A stretch of DNA of 64,000 nt. Origin: Commensalibacter oyaizuii (lineage in GTDB: Bacteria > Pseudomonadota > Alphaproteobacteria > Acetobacterales > Acetobacteraceae). How positions within the stretch are numbered: position 1 is the stretch's first letter; each line of letters starts with the position of its first letter. The stretch is taken from positions 744,001 through 808,000 of the forward strand of contig NZ_JASBAO010000001.1 in the NCBI RefSeq assembly GCF_029953265.1. The letters run 5' to 3'. The translations under genes and the position numbers were made by a program. The notes under the pieces were generated by a model. That model saw nothing but the letters and a program-made list of their open reading frames with translations. It ran no database searches and was not told the DNA's origin. Below, in pieces: positions 56,865 through 64,000 of the stretch.

Positions 56865-58271
56865 TTATTTTTTGCTTAACCATTGTGCAATTTGCAACGC
56901 AGCATCTTGACCGTCACGTACTGCCCACACAACCAAGCTTGCACCCCGAACAATATCGCCCCCTGCAAAAACGCCCTCTATAGACGTCATAAAATTCTTC
57001 CTATCAACAGATATTGCACCAGATCTTGAGGTCTGCAATGTTGGGTCCCCCCACAATTCAGACAATGGTTCAGGATCAAATCCCAAAGCCTTAATCACCA
57101 TATCCGCCGGCAAGGTAAATTGGCTATTATCAATGATTTTGACACTTTGACGGCCGCCTGCATCGGGTAAACCTAATTCAGTTCTTAATGCCCTGATGGC
57201 CTCAACATGTTCAGCCCCGATAAAAGCCTCAGGAGCAGCTTGCCAAATAAATTCTACGCCCTCTTCCTCAGCATTTTTAACTTCACGCATTGATCCCGGC
57301 ATATTTGCCTTATCGCGACGATATAAACATTTAACGGATTTGGCGCCCTGACGTATGGCCGTGCGTAAACAATCCATTGCTGTATCGCCACCACCAACAA
57401 CAACGACATTTTTACCTTTGGCATTCATAGAGGCTGATGGACCACTTTCTTGTTGGGAATTCATCAGGTAATCCAAGGCTTGTACAACACCGTTTAATTG
57501 GGTTCCCAGTAATTTAACTTCTTTTCTTTGATAAACACCTGTCGCAATAAAAACCGCATCATGCCTTTGACGCAAGTCAGAAAAAGCAATTGTACCTTCA
57601 CCACTTTTGTCCGAAATGTTTGTGTTGAAATGAAAAACAACCCCTGATTCTTCAAGCCATTTTTGACGTCTTGTAACGATTGATTTCTCTAATTTAAAGG
57701 TTGGAATACCATAAGTTAATAAACCACCTGCCCTGTCATAGCGATCATAAATGTGAACCTGATATCCTTTTTGTCGCAGCACAACTGCAGCTGCCATTCC
57801 ACATGGTCCAGCCCCTACAATCCCAACTGATGGTAATAATTCCTTTACCGGGACAACAGGTTTTACCAATCCTTGTTCAAATGCATGATCGGTAATATAA
57901 GCTTCAACTGCACCAATTGTCACACTTTTAAAGCCTGGTTCAATCACGCAGCTGCCTTCACATAAGCGATCCTGAGGACAAATACGACCACAAATTTCTG
58001 GAAAACTATTTGTTTCAGAAGAAAGCGCATAAGCTTCATCCAAACGATTTTCTGCCGTTAATTTTAACCAATCTGGGATATAATTTGATAACGGACATTT
58101 TGTAGAACAAAAAGGCACACCGCATTGTGAACAACGGCTGGCTTGTGTTTTTGCTTGCTCGTCTGAAAAACGACGATAAGTTTCCAAGAAATCTTGGCTA
58201 CGCTCTTCGGCTGGACGTTTATCAGGTTGATGTTGGTCAAGAGAAATAAATTTCAACATTACATTAGACAT
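56865..58271 (-). CDS. gltD: Glutamate synthase small subunit
   Basis: This 468-residue flavoprotein delivers NADPH electrons to GltB. The N-terminal region has the Fe-S cysteines CSQCGVPFCSTKCPLSNYIPDW and CGRICPQDRLCEGSC. The FAD motif is VGIVGAGPCGMAAAVVLRQKG (about 150) and the NADPH motif VVVVGGGDTAMDCLRTAIRQGA (about 287), with AGGDIVRGASLVVWAVRDGQDAA near the end. It is encoded before gltB on the same strand. Confidence 0.96.
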   Translation of the reverse strand: MSNVMLKFISLDQHQPDKRPAEERSQDFLETYRRFSDEQAKTQASRCSQCGVPFCSTKCPLSNYIPDWLKLTAENRLDEAYALSSETNSFPEICGRICPQDRLCEGSCVIEPGFKSVTIGAVEAYITDHAFEQGLVKPVVPVKELLPSVGIVGAGPCGMAAAVVLRQKGYQVHIYDRYDRAGGLLTYGIPTFKLEKSIVTRRQKWLEESGVVFHFNTNISDKSGEGTIAFSDLRQRHDAVFIATGVYQRKEVKLLGTQLNGVVQALDYLMNSQQESGPSASMNAKGKNVVVVGGGDTAMDCLRTAIRQGAKSVKCLYRRDKANMPGSMREVKNAEEEGVEFIWQAAPEAFIGAEHVEAIRALRTELGLPDAGGRQSVKIIDNSQFTLPADMVIKALGFDPEPLSELWGDPTLQTSRSGAISVDRKNFMTSIEGVFAGGDIVRGASLVVWAVRDGQDAALQIAQWLSKK

Positions 58272-58403
58272 AATATTACCATCGCTTTTACGATTACAGG
58301 ATCAATCAGCCTAATGTTTATGTTATTCTGCCCTTAAAGAAAAGACAGTACTACTGACCTATTATAAAAATAATTTAAATTTTCAACCATTTTGCTAGAA
58401 ATA

Positions 58404-59372
58404 TTACTTAATATATTGCTGCAATGCTTTCAACTCTGTCAAATCCTCAGAGGAACGATAACAATATAAAAACACAGGTGCCATCGTCTCGATAGAAATT
58501 GGAACGATCCCTAGCTCTGTCAAACCATTTTGTTTTCCATCCAAAACAGAATCGTATTCCATCATATTTAGCAACTCTGGCGTCATTAGCGAACCAGGCA
58601 TAAATTGCAATCCAAACGCCATTAAACGAATAAGGATTGGGGAAAGCCCACTAGCGTCATTATTACGATGCAAATAACGTAATAAATAGTTAACCAATTC
58701 CCGATTGGTAAATGTTTGAGGGCCTGCTAAATCGTAAACCTTTCCTCTACAATCCTGATTTTTAATCACTTGCATAACTGCATCCGCGACATCCCCAACA
58801 TATACAGGTTGCAGTCGTGTATTCACTTTATACACTGGAAAAACAGGAAAATAACCCGCCATTAGACTTAGTTTGTTTAAAAACTGATCCTCAGGCCCAA
58901 AGACGACGCTAGGGCGTAAAATCGTAGCAGCAGGAAAGGCTTTTAGCACAACTTCCTCTCCTTGCTTTTTACTGACCAAGTATGGAGAACTGCTATTCAT
59001 ATCTGCACCCAATGCAGAACGATGAATTAAGGTTTCAACACCAGCTGTTGCACAAAGCTGTGCTATAATTTGTGCAGCCTTGACATTTTTGCGATCTAGC
59101 TTTGTTTTATTTTGACCAAAACTTGCTTCGGCACAGTTTATGACAACCGTTGCCCCTTCGACTGCCCGAATAATCGTATTTTCTTGTTCAACTGAACAAT
59201 AAAGCGGTGTAATTTGTCCCACATTTCCAAAGGGTCGAATATTGTTTACAAGCGCAGGTTGAGGAACCGCCACACGGACAACATATCCAGCCTTAACTAA
59301 ACGTTCAACAATATAATTTTCAACAAATCCGTTATCACCAATAATCGTAGCTACTTTACGTATATCGCTCAC
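58404..59372 (-). CDS. NDUFA9-like NAD(P)-binding SDR (complex I assembly type)
   Basis: This 322-residue atypical short-chain dehydrogenase has a Rossmann start close to VATIIGDNGFVENYIVERLVKAGY, where the usual GxTGFxG is changed to GDNGFVE, as often seen in degenerate members. YLVSKKQGEEVV carries a Tyr-x-x-x-Lys-like spacing (YLVSK), and TILRPSVVFGPEDQFLN is typical of NDUFA9-type proteins. The human relative belongs to complex I; bacterial members are common next to respiratory or ubiquinone genes. A catalytic role is uncertain. It precedes gltD on the same strand, 132 bp away. The 282-bp gap to tRNA-Leu holds nothing else I can support. Confidence 0.85.
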   Translation of the reverse strand: MSDIRKVATIIGDNGFVENYIVERLVKAGYVVRVAVPQPALVNNIRPFGNVGQITPLYCSVEQENTIIRAVEGATVVINCAEASFGQNKTKLDRKNVKAAQIIAQLCATAGVETLIHRSALGADMNSSSPYLVSKKQGEEVVLKAFPAATILRPSVVFGPEDQFLNKLSLMAGYFPVFPVYKVNTRLQPVYVGDVADAVMQVIKNQDCRGKVYDLAGPQTFTNRELVNYLLRYLHRNNDASGLSPILIRLMAFGLQFMPGSLMTPELLNMMEYDSVLDGKQNGLTELGIVPISIETMAPVFLYCYRSSEDLTELKALQQYIK

Positions 59373-59654
59373 CTAGGCACTCCTTAACACTATATCAAGC
59401 AATCATTGTTACTTTACATATTTATAACTTTTTAATGGTTTTTACCAATAATTTTATAAATCAAGTAAAAACTCTGTATCTCTCAATGTAAATATCAGTA
59501 TAACGCAACCAACTTTTTTTGTCGGGATTGGCATTGTTTGTTATTTTATAATGTAAATCTTGTTATCTTATTGGTTCGCATTAATTTCTATAAAAAACTT
59601 ATTGACCAATTTTTTAAAACTCATTAGAGATGACTTATAAGTACAAGTTACGTT

Positions 59655-59741
59655 GCCCAAATGGCGGAATTGGTAGACGCGCAGGTTTCAGGTACCTGTG
59701 ACCGCAAGGTCGTGGAAGTTCAAATCTTCTTTTGGGCACCA
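59655..59741 (+). tRNA. tRNA-Leu (anticodon CAG)
   Basis: A class II tRNA with a long variable arm: acceptor GCCCAAA/TTTGGGC, D-arm GGCGGAATTGGTAGACGC, anticodon loop TTCAGGT (anticodon CAG), variable arm, T-arm GTTCAAATC, and an encoded CCA at 59739-59741. It lies at the left edge of the prophage debris, a typical phage integration place. Confidence 0.95.
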
Positions 59742-59845
59742 TAAAACAAATAAAATCAATGAATTAAAATATAGTTTGGTGTAAATTTCAAGCATCAATT
59801 GCCTGTCATGACTTCTGGCTTTGGGGTGGCTCTGTTATCCGTAAT

Positions 59846-60142
59846 TCAATCACCTGCAAGGTGATTTAGTGCCGTTGCTAGATTAGCGGCACGTCTTGGG
59901 CCACTTGAAAAATTCATCCATATATCGTTATAAGTAAAAGGCTCCATCTGCATAGCGCCCAATGCAGGCCCCTTGCCTAACTGTTTAAGATAAGTGCTGC
60001 CCCCTGCATATCCTTCGGCAAGAAAGGTTCCTGTGACTTGGTTAATAGCGCGTGTGCCACCAAAACCTATATAATTCAATGCGGGGGGTTACGATCTCTT
60101 GTTTTAGGTGTGGAATGTAGATTCCATCTGTGACTTTACTCA
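59846..60142 (-). pseudogene. Broken phage lysozyme/transglycosylase-like gene
   Basis: Starting at the ATG at 60142 (AAAGGGAGAAAATC ahead of it), MSKVTDGIYIPHLKQEIVTP is read and then stops after 33 codons. Another frame of the same strand continues with FGGTRAINQVTGTFLAEGYAGG, then KQLGKGPALGAMQMEPFTYNDIW, resembling phage lysozyme-like proteins with a ...GGPALGxxQMEPxTxxDIW block. At about 95 codons over two frames, it is a frameshifted and internally shortened relic. It is 105 bp from tRNA-Leu. Confidence 0.6.
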
Positions 60143-60176
60143 TGATTTTCTCCCTTTTTGATTTTTGATGATGATG

Positions 60177-60251
60177 TTAAGACGTTGTTTTAGTGGTGAT
60201 GGTTTTGACCACTTCTGGAAAAATATATCCCTTAGTATTGGGGAAATACAT
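60177..60251 (-). pseudogene. 24-codon fragment ahead of the lysozyme relic
   Basis: The minus-strand frame MYFPNTKGYIFPEVVKTITT plus four codons ends at TAA, 34 bp before the lysozyme relic. It has no ribosome site. It looks like the C-terminal end of a lost phage gene, based on position and protein-like composition only. Confidence 0.25.
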
Positions 60252-60283
60252 CATTGATTTCAGAATGATCTGAAATCAATGAT
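60250..60283. repeat. 15-bp perfect inverted repeat in the prophage debris
   Basis: ATCATTGATTTCAGA and TCTGAAATCAATGAT are exact inverses with a 4-base ATGA loop. There is no adjacent T run, so it is either a factor-dependent terminator, a regulator site or a joint left by recombination. The rest of 60143-60482 between cassette B and the lysozyme relic holds only the short fragment at 60177-60251. Confidence 0.6.
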
Positions 60284-60482
60284 ATTATAACATTTTTCTT
60301 GATCACTATGATTTAAAGGGTTTTATACAAATAGCTTAAACATATAAACAGGCACATTAACCAATTTAATTGAAACCAGCATTCTGTGCAGAAAACTAGA
60401 ATTCTGTTCTAAATATACGAGTAAACTTTCTACCAAAAATAAAATTATTTGCCACGATATAGTAATAAAGTTAAATCAAACT

Positions 60483-61052
60483 TTACTTTTTTGTTATTAC
60501 TTTTTCAGCCTCTAATACAAATGGCTTTGGTTCAAATTTACCATCTTTATAAAACCCAATTGGCTCTTTTGAGCCTTGTAAATGAGCATATACTACTGTA
60601 CTTACATAATAAATTATTTGATTAAAATGAGCCTCTTTAAAAGCTTTTTTTATATTTTTTTTAGAATAACTAGCTTCAATAATCTTAGATCCATGAGCAG
60701 GAAGCAAAGTTAATTCTTTAAGTAATTCCGGCATAGGAACACCAGGGGGGACAAAATCACCAACGATTTTTCCAGTTCGAGTATCTTTTAAATAATCATT
60801 AGTTAAAAAATATTTTATTGCTTCTAAAGGTATTTCTAAATTCTGATCAGAATTATTTTTTATAATAATATTAATAGGAAATAATTTTTGACCTGAATAA
60901 ATACATCGTGAATTATTAGGACAATCAATTAATAAATTAAGAATATTATCATCTCCCTTAATACCCTGAGCTGAACTTGGACCAATAACTAAAAAAATTA
61001 CAACAGAAAATTGGATTATTAATTGCCATAATTTTTCAAACGAATATTGCAC
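60483..61052 (-). CDS. Exported protein of cassette B (candidate cognate/immunity protein)
   Basis: This 189-residue protein has a Sec signal peptide (FSVVIFLVIGPSSAQ, cut near residue 29) and a beta-rich mature part with a Cys pair (LIDCPNNSRCIYSG). Its SKEPIGFYKDGKFEPKPF ending matches the cassette A protein. The start is GTG with GGAAG 9 bases upstream; it overlaps the metalloprotease gene by 17 bp, so the two are tightly coupled. A periplasmic inhibitor or cognate protein of the protease is the favoured reading, by analogy with effector-immunity pairs. Confidence 0.65.
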   Translation of the reverse strand: MQYSFEKLWQLIIQFSVVIFLVIGPSSAQGIKGDDNILNLLIDCPNNSRCIYSGQKLFPINIIIKNNSDQNLEIPLEAIKYFLTNDYLKDTRTGKIVGDFVPPGVPMPELLKELTLLPAHGSKIIEASYSKKNIKKAFKEAHFNQIIYYVSTVVYAHLQGSKEPIGFYKDGKFEPKPFVLEAEKVITKK

Positions 61053-61992
61053 GTATCATTACTTCCGTTAAAAAGAACTCACATCGATAACGACTATCAT
61101 CAAGAACTTTTTTAGCAGCAATTCCCAAAACCCATCCTTGTCTTTCTGTTATCTTACAACTATCAAAAACACTCATTATATTTTCTTGTGGATCTTGCTG
61201 AAGCCTATTTTTACCCTCATGAAAAGCTAAATACTTTGTTTTATCAAGAGAACCATCAGACTTGTGATATTGAACATATGAATCTGTAATTGGATCGTAA
61301 CCATATTCGTCAGGTAATCCAAGAGCATGACCGAATTCATGAGCATAAGTATATGCGCGACTAAAAACACTAGGATCTGTTTCGAGTAAAAAGGTTTTCC
61401 CCTTTTCTAGACGGGGCCTAAGCTTTGTTCCATGTATAATAGGAATTTGCTTATACAATTCTATTTTATGTGGATGTCTTTCTCCATTTATAATTTTTTC
61501 CCCTTTATAAGCAAATTGAATATCAAATTCGATAGGCAATCTAATCGGATTACAAGACATATTACGGGTATCGGTTACCTGTAAAGTGAAATTTCCGTTC
61601 CATATTTTGTTAATATTTAAAATAAACTGCTTTGTTTTTTCGATATCTTGATCTGTAACACCATCCCCAATCTTAGACATTTCAAATGTCATTTTAATCA
61701 ATACTTTTCCTTTAGTTTTCAAAGGAATAATCATACGATAATGTGCTGTCCACTGCGTTCTAGCTTCTGAGTCACTATATTTTCCGTTTACTAAACCTTT
61801 TCGAAAAACATCTGTAGTGTTTATTTTTACTTCTTCATCATAATCTTTTAAATCTGTATTTTCCTTTGACCAATAACCTTCAGCGGAAAATTTACCTGCT
61901 TCTCTTTGCCATGACTGTAATTTAGTTGTAGAGTTTTTTTGCTCTGGAACTCCTGAGAACTTATTTCTTTCGCCACGTTGCCAAGCTTCCAT
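61036..61992 (-). CDS. Zinc metalloprotease of cassette B (HExxHxxGxxD type)
   Basis: This 318-residue protein is homologous to the cassette A enzyme and is shorter in the middle. The zinc site HEFGHALGLPDEYGYD is at about residues 218-233 and the Met-turn candidate ENIMSV follows at about 272. Shared features are GKFSAEGYW near the start, VQYHKSDGSLDK after the zinc site and GWVLGIAAKKVLDDSRYRCEF at the end. It has no signal peptide. The exported-protein gene overlaps its 3' end, and the frameshifted gp12-like gene ends 47 bp before it. Confidence 0.75.
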   Translation of the reverse strand: MEAWQRGERNKFSGVPEQKNSTTKLQSWQREAGKFSAEGYWSKENTDLKDYDEEVKINTTDVFRKGLVNGKYSDSEARTQWTAHYRMIIPLKTKGKVLIKMTFEMSKIGDGVTDQDIEKTKQFILNINKIWNGNFTLQVTDTRNMSCNPIRLPIEFDIQFAYKGEKIINGERHPHKIELYKQIPIIHGTKLRPRLEKGKTFLLETDPSVFSRAYTYAHEFGHALGLPDEYGYDPITDSYVQYHKSDGSLDKTKYLAFHEGKNRLQQDPQENIMSVFDSCKITERQGWVLGIAAKKVLDDSRYRCEFFLTEVMIRAIFV

Positions 61993-62039
61993 AATCTAAT
62001 TCTTTCAAAATTAATTGTTTAAGTAACGGTAGATTTGGT

Positions 62040-62622
62040 TTAATCAGCGTTCAGTACGCTCATAACAACTTCTTTGGCACTCTCTTCACAAATACCGAAT
62101 TCTGGATGATATTCAAAATAAACAGCAACAGAGCAAGTATCTTCATACTGATCTTCGGCATTAATCGATACTCTCTCGATTTTCACATCATCACTATAAA
62201 GTGGAAAGAAAATATCGCTATATTTCTCAAATTGCTCACTTGCCCAAGCGTCATTAAACCTAATGGTAAAAGCCTTAGCCATCTGTAAGGCTGCAATGTT
62301 CTTTGCCCCTACGAATCTCATTTCTATCGTAACTTCTGATCGTGCCCATAGGATTTTATGTTTATCTGTATATCTTGTTTCTGTTGTTGAAATCTGGTTT
62401 TCATCAACAACTTGTAAAATAACGTAAGGAGACTTAGGTGACGAAACTCGGTTATTTATCCCTTTAATGATTGTTAATTCGGCCCCTTTAATTGGAATAG
62501 CCTTTTCAATGAACCTCCCTACTAAGTCATACATATCTTTGTAACTCAAATTTTTTAGCTCTGGGAAAACATGATCTTCTGGAGCTTGCTACAACTTGCG
62601 AGGTTTGATTGTCTTTAGTCAT
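62040..62622 (-). pseudogene. Phage gp12-like gene of cassette B, frameshifted near its start
   Basis: This is a homologue of the cassette A first gene (FPELKNLSYKDMYDLVGRFIEKAIPIKGAEL is nearly identical in both). Its natural start is the ATG at 62622, with AAAGG 7 bases before it, reading MTKDNQTSQVVAS. One extra base near 62584-62592 then shifts the frame; the conserved domain continues from APEDHVFPELKN in the next frame. Without the shift the gene would be 193 codons. An internal start at a TTG (62549) would fall inside the conserved LSYK and is unlikely. It may be a pseudogene or a sequencing error. Confidence 0.7.
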
Positions 62623-62751
62623 TTTGAAACCTTTATTTAAATGAGAAATATACTTTGTATAAATTACGAATTGAGTCATTTAGTCGTAATTAAATGGAAT
62701 TATGGCGTTGTTTGAACGAAACCGATTTATTTTTTGGGAAATAAACACAAA

Positions 62752-62776
62752 AAAAGCGACCTGCTTTAGGTCGCTT
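62752..62776 (-). terminator. Terminator upstream of cassette B, similar to the one at cassette A
   Basis: On the minus strand AAGCGACCT pairs with AGGTCGCTT around a 5-base loop, followed by seven T residues. No minus-strand gene is seen upstream of it, so it is an orphan terminator. The 302 bp between cassette B and umuD hold this hairpin and a possible LexA site. Confidence 0.75.
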
Positions 62777-62873
62777 CGAATATCTTAAATAAAAAAGATA
62801 TTAATCTATCTGACAAATAATCGTAAAATTTCTCTAATATGATCCATCTTTCTTATACCAATATATTGTTTTT

Positions 62874-62887
62874 GTTCGATACCGTTC
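62874..62887 (+). promoter_or_regulatory. Possible LexA-type site ahead of umuD
   Basis: GTTC at 62874-62877 and GTTC at 62884-62887 are direct repeats separated by 6 bases. The alphaproteobacterial LexA box is GTTC-N7-GTTC, so the spacing is one base short. Its place about 38 bp before the umuD start supports SOS control, but the site is not a clean match. Confidence 0.35.
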
Positions 62888-62924
62888 CCACTTATTAACT
62901 CTATCTATAATGTGGAGATTAGCG

Positions 62925-63377
62925 GTGGCTAAAACAATTGTAACCCAGATCAGTCCTGTTCATTATGATCATGATCAAAGACGGTATTTACCTTGTATTG
63001 AGGTTTATGTTCGTGCTGGGTTCCCTTCTCCAGCAACAGATTATTTAGAAAAACCGTTAGACCTAACAGAACATTTAATTACACATCCATCTTCTACTTA
63101 CTATATTCGTGTATCGGGTGATTCAATGATTGATTACGGAATATTTGACCGTGACTTGCTAATCGTTGATCGTTCTCTTACCCCTATATCAGGGGATATT
63201 GTCATTGTTGCATTGGATGGAGAACTGACGTGTAAATGTCTGGCATTTAAAAACAATGTACCTTATCTTCAATCAGGTAATCCCGAATATCCATCAATTG
63301 AAATTAAAGATAAGGAAACCTGTATATGGGGGGTAGTCATCCATAACATTCATTCATTTAGAAGCCGACGTAAATGA
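62925..63377 (+). CDS. umuD: UmuD-like S24 peptidase (error-prone repair)
   Basis: This 150-residue self-cleaving protein partners UmuC in translesion synthesis. The cleavage site Ala31-Gly32 in VRAGFPSP, the catalytic Ser67 in SGDSMID and Lys104 in LDGELTCK have the same 37-residue Ser-Lys spacing as E. coli UmuD (S60-K97). I chose the GTG at 62925, with GGAG 8 bases upstream, over an ATG at 62910. The stop overlaps the umuC start by 4 bp (ATGA), so the pair is coupled. Confidence 0.92.
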   Translation: MAKTIVTQISPVHYDHDQRRYLPCIEVYVRAGFPSPATDYLEKPLDLTEHLITHPSSTYYIRVSGDSMIDYGIFDRDLLIVDRSLTPISGDIVIVALDGELTCKCLAFKNNVPYLQSGNPEYPSIEIKDKETCIWGVVIHNIHSFRSRRK

Positions 63378-64000
63378 TTGGACTACTAGACTGTAATAAC
63401 TTTTACGCGTCTTGCGAGCGTGCCTTTAACCCCAAACTGGAAGGTCAACCTATCGGTATTCTTTCCAATAACGATGGATGCGTTATTGCCAGATCAAACG
63501 AACTGAAACCTTATGTTCCAATGGGTATGCCCGCCTTTAAAATACCACCTCATATTAAAAAGAAAATTACATTACTTAGTTCAAATTACGAGCTATATGG
63601 CGATATGAGTCAGAGGGTATTCTCTATCGTACAAGAATATATTTACGATACAGAACTATATTCTATCGATGAAGCTTTTTTGCATTTGCAAAATAAACAA
63701 AATGCTACTGAATATTGTATTGCTTTACGAAAAATTATTCACCAATGTACGGGAATACCTGTTTCAATTGGTCTTTCATTAACTAAAACCTTGGCTAAAA
63801 TTGCCAATCATGTTGCAAAGAAAAATACGGATTATCAAGGTGTTTATTTTTTAAACCCTGACCATCCTGCATTTGCATCAATCTTGCAACAATTCCCTGT
63901 CACTGAAATTTGGGGCATTGGCCGTCGGCTATCTGTAAAGTTATCAAATATGGGCATTCAAACTGCTTGGCAACTTAGAAATTGCGATGCACACTTTTTA
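63374..64000 (+). CDS. umuC: UmuC-like Y-family DNA polymerase, N-terminal part (cut by window edge)
   Basis: The first 209 codons of a UmuC-type polymerase. Catalytic motifs are clear: LLDCNNFYASCERAFNPKLEG (first metal-binding Asp), LSNNDGCVIARSNELKPYVPMGMPAF, then SIDEAFL (acidic pair, about residue 96) and VSIGLSLTKTLAKIANHVAKK (IGL-x3-KTLAK). The start overlaps the umuD stop by 4 bp. The thumb, little-finger and beta-binding parts are outside the window. Confidence 0.93.
   Translation, partial: MIGLLDCNNFYASCERAFNPKLEGQPIGILSNNDGCVIARSNELKPYVPMGMPAFKIPPHIKKKITLLSSNYELYGDMSQRVFSIVQEYIYDTELYSIDEAFLHLQNKQNATEYCIALRKIIHQCTGIPVSIGLSLTKTLAKIANHVAKKNTDYQGVYFLNPDHPAFASILQQFPVTEIWGIGRRLSVKLSNMGIQTAWQLRNCDAHFL

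Noticed and set aside
62040-62549. gp12-like gene of cassette B starting at the TTG at 62549
   Set aside because: This TTG encodes the conserved Leu of NLSYK, and the upstream sequence is conserved with cassette A and has a better start at 62622 in another frame.

Overview
This is a 64 kb chromosomal window from an AT-rich alphaproteobacterium, most likely an acetic acid bacterium (Acetobacteraceae) of the low-GC, insect-associated Commensalibacter type. The evidence is the core gene order (plsX-fabH-ihfA-merR, ffh-rpsP-rimM-trmD-rplS next to leuCD, a MarR/OmpR/EnvZ PetP-PetR-like set) and a periplasmic molybdopterin aldehyde-dehydrogenase-like operon with its own multihaem cytochrome c. The genus is inferred from gene content only; no search was run.

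Layout. 1-5.4 kb: the end of a HEPN-like protein, UDP-galactopyranose mutase, oligopeptidase B, an AI-2E-type permease and tRNA-Pro(GGG). 5.4-10.4 kb: the lipid/ribosome block merR-ihfA-fabH-plsX-rpmF-DUF177, with a divergent bamE-like lipoprotein. 10.35-13.4 kb: sensor kinase, response regulator and MarR regulator, then rpsU. 13.6-21.6 kb: leuB, a GST, leuD, leuC, rplS, trmD, rimM, rpsP and ffh, all on the minus strand. 21.9-27.7 kb: an MFS exporter with its AdhR-like MerR regulator (an apparent MerR-type promoter with a dyad in a 19-bp spacer lies upstream), AMP nucleosidase, two LTxxQ/Spy-like periplasmic proteins and a DUF1275 membrane protein. 27.7-38.4 kb: der-bamB-yfgM, pyrC, and an LPS-related group (asparagine synthase-like amidotransferase, two glycosyltransferases), divergent from hisI-lpxB. 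42.2-49 kb: a surface-type PTP phosphatase/autotransporter fusion, an LprI-like protein and the three-gene aldehyde dehydrogenase operon, whose cytochrome carries 15 perfect copies of a 15-bp repeat. 49.1-59.4 kb: a large Na+/H+ antiporter, gltB-gltD and an NDUFA9-like SDR. 59.6 kb to the end: tRNA-Leu(CAG), prophage debris, and umuD-umuC (umuC runs off the window).

The most unusual content is accessory. Two homologous three-gene cassettes on the minus strand, 20 kb apart (39.2-41.6 kb and 60.5-62.6 kb), each encode a phage gp12-like (tail/neck terminator type) protein, a zinc metalloprotease without a signal peptide (HEFGHxLGLPDEY), and a small signal-peptide-bearing protein. Degraded pieces of at least one further cassette lie directly downstream of the first one (38.9-39.2 kb). 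The second lies next to a broken phage lysozyme-like gene and tRNA-Leu, and its gp12-like gene has a frameshift. Both cassettes are preceded by a similar terminator hairpin. My inference is a prophage-derived, moron-like effector/cognate-protein cassette that has been copied, recombined and decayed at two loci. The window itself does not prove that function.
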